DNA of 64,000 nucleotides from NCBI GenBank assembly GCA_030998225.1, contig JAPYXD010000680.1, positions 18,855,738 to 18,919,737 on the forward strand. The letters run 5' to 3'. The position numbers and the translations under genes were made by a program. Shown here one piece after another: positions 48,304-59,811 of this stretch. How positions within the stretch are numbered: position 1 is the stretch's first letter; every line of letters begins with the position of its first letter. This DNA comes from Diplolepis rosae. Lineage: Eukaryota; Arthropoda; Insecta; Hymenoptera; Diplolepididae. Below the pieces are notes generated by a model, which ran no database searches, was not told the DNA's origin, and saw only the letters and a program-made list of their open reading frames with translations.

Positions 48304-48525
48304 TGTTATAGTGAAAACTAAACTTTCTATTTTTGGATAGTAGTGACATCAAACTGATGTCACTTTGTATGTTTTATTCGTGAGAGATTTTAGAGAAGAA
48401 CTGACGAGGCCTGCCTGAACCTCTACATATATAGACAGCTAAACCTAGGAGGGGGAGGTCATCAACCTCTACATATATGGGTAACTAAACCTGGGGGAAG
48501 GAGGTCATCATCTGGCCTGGTAACA
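48304..48525 (-). repeat. 5' LTR (in element orientation)
   Basis: 222 bp, almost identical to 41181-41402; carries AGACAGCTAAACC at the variable position. Confidence 0.95.
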
Positions 48526-48537
48526 AAGGAACAACTT

Positions 48538-48543
48538 AATAAA
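48538..48543 (+). terminator. Probable original SCO1 polyadenylation signal
   Basis: AATAAA 9 bp beyond the target duplication of the LTR element. None occurs between the SCO1 stop (41033) and the insertion (41180). Without the insertion it would lie about 160 bp from the stop codon. Inference only. Confidence 0.5.
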
Positions 48544-48632
48544 TAATACTAATAGAATTATATGAAATTCCCCTTTTTTCATGTGGTTGTTGCAGAAAAA
48601 AAACATTTACATCCTACAAACTTTGACAATTA

Positions 48633-49918
48633 TTGGATCTAAAACTTAATTCGTGTGGTTTTTTTTCAAAATTTGAACGTTTATTTAAGAAAAACATGTA
48701 CAATAGTATTATTCAAAGTATTGCCCATCTGAGGCTATGACTTTTTCCCATCTTTCTGTCAATTTGTGGATTACATCCCAAAAGAACTACGCCGGCTTGG
48801 CGGCTAAGAATGAATCAAGCCAATTTTTGATACCCTGTTCTGATGTGAACCGTATTGCAGTGAGGGCGTTCTGCATCGACCGGAATAAATGGTAGTCAGA
48901 AGGGGCAAGGTCTGAGCTATAAGGCGGGTGGGGCAAAACTTCCCATCCACTGTTTTCCAAATAATTCTTAACCGGAATAGCAACATGGGGCCGAGAGTTG
49001 TCATGATGGAAAATTATTGCCTCGTGTCTGGTCGCATATTCCGGGCGTTCTTCGGCTATTGCTCTCTTCAAACGGATTCATTGTGTTCGGTAGTGTTCTC
49101 CATTGATGGTTTCACCCGGTTTTAGCAGCTCATAATACAGCACACCCTTCTGATCCCACCAAATACAGAGCATTACCTTCGCGCCATGGATATTCGGCTT
49201 TGCTGTTGATTTAGCTGGTTGGCCGGGTTTCAAATATCATTTTTTGCGCTTGAGGTTGTCGTGATGGATCCATTTTTCATCACCAGTAACAATCCGATGC
49301 CAAAATAACTTCTTTTTGTGGCGTTCCAGCAGCATTTCGGAAATGAAAAACCGCCTTTCAACGTCTCTCGGCTTGAGTTCATGTGGAACCCAATTTCCTT
49401 GCTTTTGAATGTATCCGGCTGCTTTTAAAAGTTTTGAAATGGCTGCTTGAGTGACTCCCAAAGATTCTGCGAGCTCTTCTTGTCTTTGGCAACAATCTTC
49501 ATCGAGTAATGCTTCCAGTTCTTCATCTTCAAACTTTTTTGGCTGCTTAGGACGTTCTTTGTCTTCCAAGACAAAATCACCACCTTTAAATCGTGCAAAC
49601 CACTTTTGGCACGTTCGCTCAGCTAGAGTATGTTCACTATAAACTTCCCCCAAAATACGATGACTTTCGGCAGCAATTTTCTTCATATTAATGTAATGAA
49701 GAAGAACTCCCCTCAAAAAAACTTTTTCAGGCACAAAGTTCGACATATTTGAGTGAAACAAAATTATTGTTGTCTACGCTTCAAATAAATGACATATACT
49801 TAAAAAGATGCACAATGACAGTAGCTTTCCAACGCATGTTCGGAATATTGGAACGATAGAATAATAATAAAGTTACGCCATCTCTTAGCAAACCGCACGA
49901 ATTAAGTTATAGATCCAA
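48633..49918 (-). mobile_element. mariner M1, copy 3 (full length, dead)
   Basis: Terminal repeats TTGGATCTAAAACTTAATTC and its inverted partner end at 49918; TA at 48631-48632 and 49919-49920. 1286 bp, the same family as 4750-6029. Confidence 0.92.
48711..49761 (-). pseudogene. mariner transposase, M1 copy 3, three nonsense codons
   Basis: One frame from 49761 to about 48711. The N-terminal half (to 49237) is open, with FLRGVLLHYINMKKIAAESH and TGDEKWIHHDNLKRKK, then a TGA. A second TGA lies near 49077 in place of a Leu codon after RTQ, and a TAG lies at 48787. HHDNSRPH and SDYHLF are intact. Only substitutions, no shifts, separate it from an intact frame. Confidence 0.88.
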
Positions 49919-51070
49919 TATATTTACGTAGAGAACTATTAAAGTGCAGCTTTTGTTTTCATTATTATATTCCTTTCCATTGCGCGTACAGTAATATATG
50001 TACTGTGTTTTTTTCAGTATTATGATTGTGTGTGTTTGAGTTTGTATGGATGTACGCGTGAGAAAATAAACAATAAAGGATTCTATCGGGAGCATCCTTG
50101 AAAACATCATAAATTTTAGAGAAGTTTATGAGATATAAAAAAAATGTGTAATTCGTATGAATGGTCATTTTATCTGTAAATCACGTTTGTGAACGAAAGC
50201 CGATGAATGGTTGTCTTCTGCTGACTGGGAAACCACCATAGGAAAAGATAGGCATGGTCCGATTGTACAACACATGTTGAATGACCGACGGAAGGGTATG
50301 CGTGGGCCAAGTGTACAACACATGCTGAGAGTGACCAACACTCACCATAAACTCGTGAATCCTAGGTGATGGAATAAAGGAAAAATGTAGTTTTTGATTG
50401 CTTTAAACTCAAAATCTTTTCTTGTTAAGAGAGGAGACAAATTGGTCTTGTTAGCCTCCTGTCAGAGGATCAGCAGATACAACTGAGATTTCTCAGGCAC
50501 AGGTCGACAGTTAACGCGGTATATGTATGGACTCTGTATTAGACTTCGGACTTTCATTTGTATGCTAGTAAATTAATTGTTTTCAATACCGTGTGTCGTC
50601 ACTCACTACACTAGTATTTCCAATTTTCTTGTTAACTATCTTTTATAATATGTACAATTTACAGTTAGTTACCTTTTTAATAAACAACAGTTGAAACTTG
50701 ACACAGAATCTTTAATTTAGGTTTAGATTCAAACAGTGTGAACTCCATAAAATCCGAGGGGTTGACAACTTGTGAAGTATGTGAAATGTATATATAAAAT
50801 TCAAAAATGTCCCCAAATTATACTTGAAAAACTGTTTTTTTTTCAATAAAATGGTCGAATGGAAAGGGTACAATCCATCCACGATTTTCTACTATATTGT
50901 CCTTTTTTTGTAAAAATTATATTGTATTTGTTACTTTATTGAGGAATAAATCTTAGTAAAAGAACCTCTTTAGCACTAAAAGAAAATTTTTAAAATTAAT
51001 TTTCGAAAAAGTTTACTTCTATCTCTGCTTTCTGGAGAATCACCCATACAAGAGTTTTTTTTTAAATTCT
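49919..51070. other. Intergenic, no gene recognised
   Basis: A word GTACAACACATG(T/C)TGA(A/G) occurs at about 50268 and 50320 with similar flanks (GGCATGGTCCGAT / GGGCCAAGT), a local duplication of about 55 bp. Otherwise AT-rich with chance frames. Confidence 0.4.
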
Positions 51071-51573
51071 AAGCTTGAGGCTATGGGCCATCCAGTAGAA
51101 GTGAACAATTCAGTCCTTGCCTATTGATTTTTTTCTTCATATATAAAATTTTTAATCAAAATAAATCGGTTAAAATATAGGCAATGATAAATAATAGCTT
51201 ATGGAAAAAATAAGGGAAGGCATAGTGCATAAAAATAAACTTTTTTAAAAAATTATATCAATACCAACTTTTGTTTATAAAATATCTTGCTCAAAATTTG
51301 GTAAATGTATCAAAAGATAATAAGGAACGTCCCTTAACTTCGTTTAAGTAAAAATTCTGAAATTCTTTTTATTCTAAAATATAAAACTGAAGTGTTAACG
51401 GCAATTACAGTTCTATAACTACATTTTCACGGAGAATGAAATATCGTCTTGAAATTTTGGTAAATGAATAAAAACAAAAATTTTAGCAAATTAAAATTTT
51501 TATATATGGAGAAAAAAATCGATAGTCGGGGACTGAATTGGTCACGTGACCTTCATGGCCCATGGCCTTAAGG
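51071..51573. mobile_element. MITE of about 0.5 kb with 70-bp terminal inverted repeats
   Basis: CTTGAGGCTATGGGCCAT at 51074 and, in reverse, CTTAAGGCCATGGGCCAT at the right end. The match continues through CAATTCAGTCC and GATTTTTTTCT-CATATAT on both arms. A piece with ACTGAATTGGTTACGTGAC at about 57344 belongs to the same family. Target duplication unclear (possibly AAG). Confidence 0.7.
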
Positions 51574-51923
51574 ATAAAATATGAAATTATAAAACTACAC
51601 AAAAGACACTTATAAATCAGTTTATTAATTAATTTTTTTCATTTTTTAAAGAACAAATCTAGAAGATAAATAGCATTTGATTGGAATATTTATTTGTAAT
51701 GACAAAAGTTCATTAATGTAAATTTTTATTCATGAATTGCATATTGAAGTAATTTTTCCAATTTAAATGTACTACTTTGACATAAATTAAAAAAGAAACT
51801 TGATCTATGCAAACTTGTTATTATATTGTATATACAGCTTAAGTCCTGTTGTTTCTCGCTGTGAGTTGTGAAGTCTTATTCGCTGAGTTTCAAAAATGAT
51901 TGGTTACATGAAAATTTTTTAGG

Positions 51924-54900
51924 TCAGTCATCGAATAATGCTCGATGAACTGCTCCTAAACTAGGCTGTACATAGCTTGAACTAATATTTCTTCTAGACC
52001 TTTTAACAGTAACAAACCTATGAAAATAAATTCATTGTTTTCAATAAATTAAAAGTAAAGACGAATTTAATTATAAAACACTAGTTTTACAATTTAAAAA
52101 AAAAAAACATTGAAATACTTACTCAGTCAAAGGTCTAACAGCAGGCGCTGTAGGATTGTTTTTTGGTCTCGGATTAACCAGTAAGCATTTCATGGGGTGA
52201 CCGTCCAATTGCCTATTGTGATACGTCTCCACTGCCTTTGTTGCGTCTTTCAGAGTCTTGTAAATAACTTCTGCAGTTCCCGGACGAACTAATCTAGAGA
52301 CTAGCAACTCTCCAACATCTTCAAATAATTCCTGTAAAGAAAATCTTACTATTACACTTTTTTCAAATTAAAACCACTATTTTAAATTTCATTACAGTTG
52401 ACGGAATATCAATCATACCTTAATATCTTCCTGAGTAACGTTTGCTTGCAAATTCGAAACTACGATTCGATATCCCGTAGTATGCGAAGTAGCTAAGTTT
52501 GTTTTCTGGTGAGACGTTATCGTCAAATTTCGAGGTTTATTGGGAATAGAATCGAGACGAGATTTAATTCCAATATCTCTGTGATTCCTGGACTCATAAT
52601 ATTTAGCTTCTGCAGCACTATCCGGTAAAATCGTCCTCGATTTTGTTCCAAAACTCCAGTCTTCTCTATAAAAGGGACTATTTCGTTTTGGCTGAAATAT
52701 GTTTTAAGTAATCATTAATCTAATGAGGATTTGCTTCGGAAATTTAAGAAAAAATTGGCTTTAACTCTCTTTTATTCGCATCTGAGCGAAACACTCACTT
52801 TATATATTTTTTTATTGAAGTATGTTATGAATAAAAATAAAACTCTCGAAAACTTTGATGAGACATCCTTAAAATGATTTACGCTATATTTATTGTTACG
52901 TTAGTTATTAAAGTATTTTATAAATATTGTTTGAAGAAAAGTGTACTTTTCACGATCAGTTTTCCTACTACTTCGGGGTCTGAATCAAATAACTCGCCCA
53001 ACGCTCGAGATCGTGTAAAAGTATTGTACAAACGTCTCGGTGAATGGAGATTTTAAGGCCATGGATTAACCAGACCATACTATCGATATGGTCATTTTTT
53101 TGTCTGTAAACTTTTTTCCATAAAGAATAAGATAGAAAATTAATTTAGTTAAGTTTGAAATGTTTTAAATATATAATAAGATATAAAATTAAAAATTTGC
53201 GAGATCAAAGAAAAAGGTTCTAAGAAAGGTGTGTCAATTCTCAGATTATTCAAATTGAAAAAAACAGTGATTTAGTTTGGTTTGAGCAGGACAAGCTGTA
53301 GCTAGTATAAAAATAACGAAATCTAATAATTTTTCATTTCATTGTTTACGACAATAGTGATTTCTTGATGTGATAATGATTTGATGTTTATCGTTTTTTT
53401 GTTATAATCTATAATGGCGAATCTGAGTAATTACCGTTTAGAAATTAACATTTTTTATGATTAAGAGATATAATAAAGAAAATCTTTATAAAATTTGTTA
53501 ATAACAATTATACTCACCGCCCAGAAAATTAATTCTTTTTTATTATATACATAGTTAAAACGCCTATTTTATCGCATTATTTATTTACATATTATTTCAA
53601 TAGATCAATCTTCAAATTTCCAGGAACCTTCCTTCAATATTGAGGAACAAATGTCTCACATGTCTCACATTACCTGTCTCAATTTGCAATTAAATCTTAT
53701 CAAATAAACGATTTTCAGGTTTTCTTCGTTTCGTAATCATTGCTAGGGTATATCACGTGTATATAAACAGTAAATAGAAAGAGTAATCATGTAAAAACTT
53801 TTGCAATATGTAAAGGAAGGTTGTCTTGAAAAATGCTGAAACTGTCATATTGGTATCCTATATATTTTTTTCAAATGTTGAGCTGTTCTGCTTATTGAAA
53901 AATTGTAATGGGAAAATTTACTTATCAATTCAAGTTTAGTTAGAGTGCTAAATATTAAAAAATTAAATGTTATAAAATGTGTCATTGTTTAAAATTTAAA
54001 GAAAAGTAAGAAAAAGACCGGTGCTAAAATATTCATTAGTAACACCTCATGAAGATATTTTTACCATAGAAGTGTGAGCCATCACTTTAAAATCCCTTGA
54101 TCTTTCAACCTCTGGCTTCCGAATTGAAGCATTTCGTCCCAATATATTTGAAGGCTTTACCCATGAATACGGAGACGCAGGCTTTAAATTAAAAACTGGA
54201 GGCGGAGGAGGAAGAGATGGTGCGTACTCGTTATTTACTGTCCGCCTTAAAGGTGGCGAATCCACTAAATAATCTAGAATAAAAAGCAAACAACCAATAA
54301 GAAACAACTATAAAGAGTAAGCAGGTTATAAATGTAGTTCAAGTTGAAGAATATTAATAAATTCACGTTTTTAACAATTTTATAAGTTTTTTTCTTCGGA
54401 ATAAATTGCATACCATCATTAAAATCCATTCGTATATTATCAACATAATGTGGCTCCAAAGGAGGCCTGAATCCAACGGTTCTCGTTGATGGTGTTATAT
54501 AAGACGTTGGAGCAGATTGATTGATTGCATTGAACTGTGATATCTTATTTGTCGAAAGCGAGATTTTTCCATTGCGTCCAGTTTTGCGAGAAATTCCCAA
54601 AAATGGATCAATTTTCTTCAAGTGAGTCGCTCGCAATTTATCAAGTTTTAATCGAGCGTCACTTTGCTTTGCAATTTCGACTAATTTATCACGGGCATCT
54701 GTAAGTTTTTGTCTATTTTTCTGAATTATTTTGAATCGAGCGTCCGTTATTCCACCATTTTTTCTTCCTCGAACTGCTCCATTGGCTCGAGTACCTCTAT
54801 TTTGTACAACTCCTCTATTTTGTATAACTCCTCTACTCTGAACCTCTCCTTTGCCTTTAACAACGTTTCCACGACGCCCACTAAAATTTGAAAATTTCAA

Positions 54901-55653
54901 ATTAAGTGTTAAACAGTTGAAACATTTTCAGATTCAATATACTTTTACTTAAATTTTTGACATTTTTAAAACTCTTGTTTTGAGAAGGAATTGAAAAAAG
55001 AGAAATATACTAAAAATAATCTCAAACTTCCAAGAATATATTTTGCAGTAATCGTGTCATTTTGTTACATAATTTAAACACAAATTAAAACACTTAACTA
55101 TGTCATCTTCAGAATGTCAAAATTCAATTTTAACATGAATACGTTATCTTGATTTGTGGAGTTAAATAAATCACATTATTATGGAAACCAGATTTTACAA
55201 ACAAATAAGGTTATGGATTCAATAGTACAACGATATATGTCTACGACGGATGAATACGCTGAAAATACTGTAAATGTTATCTTTATAGTATTTCTTGAAT
55301 TTCATATAAACAGACATAAATTTATTATTTCAGGTTAAGTATAACGCTATACCATCAACCAGAAGATCAACAATTTTATATCGAATTAACAAATGAATGT
55401 ACACTGAACTCAATTACGCGTTAATTCAATTCAAATGAGACTGTTAGATCCATTCCAATGATAATAAAGTTCAATTATTTTAGAAATGTCAATTTTTTAT
55501 TTGGATAAACTTCTTAGATTACGAATATAGAGCGCACTATTTCCTTGCAAAAATATAAAAAATGTCCTACCCTCTTTTTCCCTTCATTCCTTTCATTGCT
55601 GATGGTTTCGCCTTTTTGATTATGTCGTCCAGACTCAAACCTGTGTCAGCCAT
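51924..55653 (-). CDS. Poldip3: POLDIP3/SKAR-like RNA-binding protein
   Basis: Six exons on the minus strand: 55653-55571, 54880-54414, 54273-54065, 52691-52419, 52331-52123, 52017-51924; 444 residues. The N-terminus (SLDDIIKKAK) is the short motif used by TREX-linked mRNA export factors. An Arg/Gly-rich part with QNRGV repeats follows, then a basic helical block (DARFKIIQKNRQKLTDARDK). There is a Pro-rich linker and one RRM at about residues 326-398 (YRIVVSNLQANVTQEDIKEL, then GTAEVIYK). After it, the GHPMKCLLV segment is typical of SKAR. In other animals this protein couples spliced mRNA (exon-junction complex) to S6K1-stimulated translation and export; it is nuclear. The tail after the RRM is short and basic (VKRSRRNISSSY). 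Confidence 0.88.
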
Positions 55654-56339
55654 GCCTTTTGAACGTCGAACGTATAAATAAAAGTTTTGAAGGCGATGTG
55701 CATTTATAATTAAAAGGATTAAAGAACAAGAATGAGACAAAGTTGAGGGAGAAAAAGGAAAATACAAAATATTTACGCTTGAAATTTTTGATGTGAAATA
55801 ACGCAGAGGTTAAAACATACAGAATCTAAAGAACTAGAATCGAAACATTTCGAAACAAGAAATCACATGAAATCACAGGAAATCCAAGAAATGAATTCTG
55901 TAGTTTAATACCGAATGGGGTGGGAGAATGTTATTTTCAAGACGGCAATGAGCGCAATGAGAATGAGGGTGTAATCTCATGCAAGCTTCACGTGATAACA
56001 AGAGTGAAAGAGACAAAAGTATACTTCTGTCTCTTTTGCTCTCACTATGACGCCCAGTTTGACGCTCTGCGCATAGTTTCATGTCTAGGAGAATAGGAAA
56101 ATAGAGGAACAGAATTCAACTAATGAGATTATCGCACAGACTGAAGCGATTATCTCATTGGTTGAATCCTGTTCCCCTATTCCTATATTATCCTATTCAC
56201 CTCGTCAGGGAAAGGGAAGTACACTGTCGTATAAGACGGCACTCTGAGAATATTGCCAATGAATGAGAGTGCCGTCCCACGAATGCGTATTGTTTTGAGT
56301 CATAACGTAACAAGAGTAAAAAAGACAGAAGTATATTTT
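55654..56339. other. Upstream of the POLDIP3-like gene, with long imperfect hairpins
   Basis: 56086-56135 and 56145-56203 are inverted copies of each other (AATGAGATTATCGC facing GCGATTATCTCATTGG). A smaller hairpin lies at about 56004-56045 (AAGAGAC / GTCTCTTTT). No coding sequence. Probably MITE debris beside the promoter. Confidence 0.5.
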
Positions 56340-56419
56340 TAGTAGATATATATACATATATATAGGAGTCGATCAAGTTGGGGGTTAAAAAATAATTGAA
56401 ACACTCATCAATAATCTGT

Positions 56420-56467
56420 CATAAGCGACGTTTCGTTGGCTTGGTTCACCAACCTCATCAGGCTTAA
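56420..56467 (-). ncRNA. Hammerhead-ribozyme-like core, - strand (inverted copy)
   Basis: Mirror copy in the left arm: CTGATGAG reads from 56461 down to 56454 and GTC at 56429-56427. Same stems as the copy at 57085. Confidence 0.5.
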
Positions 56468-56681
56468 ACTTGAAGACTTTACATTTACAACACTTAGTCA
56501 AATATTAAAATCTAATTTAATTTTAAAGTGACATGCTTGATAACATGTCTAGTATTATATTGACCCAAATTCATAGAATTTTTGTTAATTTCTTGTTATT
56601 TTGGCATAGGGTCAGTTTCATCTTATTTTATTTGATTAAAAATGTTACTATTAGATGTAAAAATGCGCAAAAAGAAAGAAA

Positions 56682-56724
56682 GGCAAACGTTTCGGCCACA
56701 TATGGGGGCCCTCTTCAGTGCCAT
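56682..56724 (-). ncRNA. Second type of hammerhead-like core, - strand
   Basis: On the minus strand: GGCA, CTGAAGA, a single G, GGCC, loop, GGCC, GAAAC, GTT, TGCC. Stem I (GGCA/TGCC) and stem II (GGCC/GGCC) pair perfectly. The catalytic bases of the CTGANGA and GAAA boxes are kept. Confidence 0.5.
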
Positions 56725-57084
56725 AAATTCAAAGATTAATTCAAAATTTCTGTAGAACATTAGAATATAGGAAATAATTAAATTAAGAATTATCATAGAA
56801 TTCAAAAACTTATCTCATAGCTTGCAATTCAAAATGAAGTAGTCCAGTATGCAGCATCGAATTGAAAAAATATTTAGAGTTCACTGTAAATAAAAAACCG
56901 AATAAATGAAAAAACATAAAAAAATTTGCACACGAACCGACCGGAATTTTTGAAAACTTTGCGGTGAAGACTTTGTTACCGGAGTCTCTCACAGAATGAT
57001 CTGAACTGTTTTAAAAACCGATGTGACAAATTAAATTAGATTTTAATATTTGACTAAGTGTTGTAAATGTAAAGTCTTCAAGTT

Positions 57085-57131
57085 TAAGCCTGATGAGGTT
57101 GGTGAACCAAGCCAACGAAACGTCGCTTATG
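57085..57131 (+). ncRNA. Hammerhead-ribozyme-like core, + strand
   Basis: CTGATGA at 57090, GAAA at 57117-57120 and GTC at 57122-57124. Stem II may form from GTTGG and CCAAC. Stem I pairs AAGC before the core with GCTT after GTC. Stem III would be minimal (self-complementary ACGT), as in Penelope-type hammerheads. One extra G lies between CTGATGA and stem II. Confidence 0.5.
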
Positions 57132-57207
57132 ACAGATTATTGATGAGTGTTTCAATTATTTTTTAACCGCCAACTTGTTCGACTCCTATATATATATATA
57201 TCTACTA

Positions 57208-57962
57208 AATACACATCATGGAGGGTGTAAATTCCCGAAGTATATTTTTGTTACTCTCGTTATATGACGCAAAGAAAAACGCATTTATAGGACCAGGACG
57301 GCACCCTCAGGGTGCAATCCCACTTCAGCATAGCCAGGTACTGAATTGGTTACGTGACAAAAGAGTCCCCATATCTTTGTCTTCCTTCCTCTTCCGAAAA
57401 GTGCCTAAAACATTTTAATGTTATCTGGCTAACGCTGTAGCGTTTTTTAAATTGAAAAGGTCTAATTTCTTAATACTTTCATTAAAATAATATTTTTTAC
57501 TTTTCAAAAAACAATTCTTTTTTTGGCGAGTAATATAATTTGTCGTTAGTAGAGCTACCTTTTAGATATGAAAGTAACTACATAAATTTAAAATTAAAAG
57601 ACATAAAAATTGATTTGAAATTTAAATAAAAGCGCAAAGAATAATTTTAAATAGCTGTCTGTAACATTGAATAGAGAAGAATAGTTTGGTCAATTTCAAT
57701 GTTCCCGCTATTTCGCTGTGCACTGCGCCCTCTGTATAAACATTTTCTGATTGGATGCAGTCTGTGACACTCACCAATTAGAAAAGGCGTCCAAAATGCT
57801 CCTAAACGGCGTCGTTTTGTTTATGTTTGCTACCTTCCAGTCAGTATTTACAATCTGGTTTGTTTACTGTCAGTAATTTTATAGATATAGCTTTGGATGG
57901 TGTATTTTTGATTTTTTCCATTAATAAGAATTAGAAATAGTTTAACATCACAAACAGTGAAA
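57208..57962. other. Upstream of the XK-related gene
   Basis: 57208-57290 partly mirrors 56280-56339, so the inverted repeat of the neighbouring element may extend outward. A MITE piece is at about 57340-57365. From 57420 on, AT-rich promoter-like sequence without a gene. Confidence 0.45.
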
Positions 57963-59811
57963 ATGGGTTGTGAAAAAATAAATAAAGTGGAAGAAGGAGA
58001 TAATGAAGAATCTCCATCTTCAAGTGCAAAGTTTCAAGTAGAAGATGTTCAAGATATGCCTTCAAAAAAAGCTGATGTATCAAATTTTGACATTTTTTGT
58101 CTTGTGATGTCTATTGCTACTCACATTATTGATTTAGCATTTGATATCAATGTTGCTTGGCATTACTTGAGTATTGGTGAATATTGGTACTTAACTTGCA
58201 CCGTTCTTGTCATTCTAATTCCATCCTTCATAAACAATGCCGTTAGCTTTAGGATGCGTCAACAAGATCGAGAGGTAATTACAGTTTTCTTTTTCTTTTT
58301 GTGGCAATCGAAAGACCTGGGCTCGAATCCCAGCGCAGTCGAAAGTGTCTTTTCCATAGAAAGATTTTCAAATTCCTTAAAAATTAATATATTGTCAATT
58401 TTTCTTGTTATAAAATAGTGTATAATTTGGATAAAATGTTTAATCTATGGTGTAATATTTCTTGAAATTAACTACATTATTGTTAAACAATAATTATTTC
58501 TAGATGCTCCCTGAAAACGTTTCTTCAGAAAAACCTTCATGGAGTTGTTTTCGCTTATTAAAAGATCTCTTATCAATAATTTTGCAAGTCGCTCCTTTAA
58601 GGAGTTATTGGACTAGTTTGACATATGCATTGAAGTCTCGCAAGTGTAAAAAAATGGAAGATACAGCTGGACAGAGACAATATTATTTGAAAATGGTAAA
58701 AGAAAATCAAGATATAGCATTGATTACAGTATTTGAATGTTTTATGGAAACAGCTCCTCAACAAATCGTACAACTCACGATTCTCCTGAGCAACTTTAAT
58801 GGCAGTTTTTCGTATTCTTGTAATTATTATTCTTTAAAAAAAAATATTTCTAAACTATACTATCCCTAGTAGAAATATGTTTACATTAAAATACAGAAAA
58901 TTAAAATAAAACACAATAATGTTACATCATTTTTTTAGAAGATTGTAATTGTTAAATTTGGAAAAACTTTTTCTGCAAAACACGTTTCTACCAAGGGCGT
59001 AAATTGATTTTATAATTTAAATTAATACAAAATTCAATTTCTAGTGATTCACCAAGTATTGAGTATTGTTAGCTCTTTTATCAGTATGGGTTGGGCAATG
59101 GCGAGTTATCATCGTAGTATTCGACTGGCTCAAGACGATAAATCAAACATCAATTTCACAGGATCAGTTCTGCAATTCTTGTGGCATCTGCTTGTGACAA
59201 GTACGTATACTAATTTAGAATACTTTAAAAATATTAAAAATTTCTATTATTCAAATAATTAAAGTATCCAAAAGCTTAAAAAACATTTATTTTTATTTTC
59301 TCATTGTTTTTTTTTAGTTGCAAGAATTGTGACCTTCGCCACGTCATTCATGCTCTCGGTTATGGGCACTGCATTCTTTTTCTTGATTCATTGGACGCTG
59401 ATGACCATCTGGATAATGACAGAATCGCATGGAACAACAGAGTTCTGTCGAAATCGTAAACAGGTCCCTCATGCGCCTCTGTCACTAAAAGAACGGTTTT
59501 TTTCTACTAGTTTCGCTTGTATTCTAGGTGTCGTTTACAGCTTCGTGTACGTAAATTCTGATGATAATAGCACGTACACGAGGCATTTTATTTACTATGG
59601 TCTCTGCATTGTAGAGAATTTAATAATCTCTATTCTTTGGATTTTAACGCCCTCAGTTGTAACCTCTTGCTTTTGCTATAATAGTTACTGCTACCTTCAT
59701 GTACTTCCAGTTTTTTGTCTCCTTCCCTACGTCTTTGGTGTTGCTATAATGATTGTTTACTACCTATATTTCCACCCATCTAAAAGACAAAAGATTTTGA
59801 ACGAATCTTAG
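57963..59811 (+). CDS. XK-related (XKR) multi-pass membrane protein
   Basis: Exons 57963-58274, 58504-58819, 59045-59200, 59318-59811; 425 residues. Hydrophilic N-terminus of about 40 residues, then a membrane helix from DIFCLVMSIATHIIDLAFD with the family-typical D-x-x-x-D pattern. There follow WYLTCTVLVILIPSFINNAV, an amphipathic APLRSYWTSL loop and ECFMETAPQQIVQL (hallmark of XK/XKR). After that come ISMGWAMASYHRSIR and three to four further helices. XKR proteins include phospholipid scramblases of the plasma membrane activated in cell death (XKR8, CED-8). Activity cannot be inferred here. The exon 2/3 junction (58819/59045) was chosen by frame and is the least certain. AATAAA at 60092 and 60109. 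Confidence 0.88.
58295..58350 (+). other. tRNA-like T-arm segment in XKR intron 1
   Basis: CTGGGCTCGAATCCCAG forms a 5-bp stem with a 7-base loop like a tRNA T-arm and resembles a pol III B-box. No full cloverleaf is present. Perhaps a tRNA-derived SINE scrap. Confidence 0.3.

Larger units (their letters stand above)
41181..48525 (-). mobile_element. Gypsy/errantivirus-type LTR retrotransposon in the SCO1 3' UTR
   Basis: Two 222-bp LTRs (41181-41402, 48304-48525) differ at one position that I could find. The 4-bp target duplication AAGG is at 41177-41180 and 48526-48529. Minus-strand order is 5' LTR, primer-binding site, gag, pol (protease, RT, RNase H, integrase), env, polypurine tract, 3' LTR. 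The presence of env and the protease-RT-RNaseH-integrase order place it with insect errantiviruses. Coding frames are broken in several places. Confidence 0.95.
56340..57207. mobile_element. 868-bp inverted-repeat element with hammerhead-like motifs
   Basis: Arms 56340-56521 and 57027-57207 are near-identical inverted repeats of about 180 bp; outermost sequence TAGTAGATATATATA. Each arm holds a hammerhead-like core. A different one sits in the spacer. Such cores occur in the terminal repeats of Penelope-like elements, so this may be a Penelope-derived relic in inverted arrangement. No reverse transcriptase is present. Target duplication not clear. Confidence 0.65.

Noticed and set aside
58295..58350. 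tRNA gene in XKR intron
   Set aside because: Only a T-arm-like hairpin; no acceptor, D or anticodon arms could be paired.
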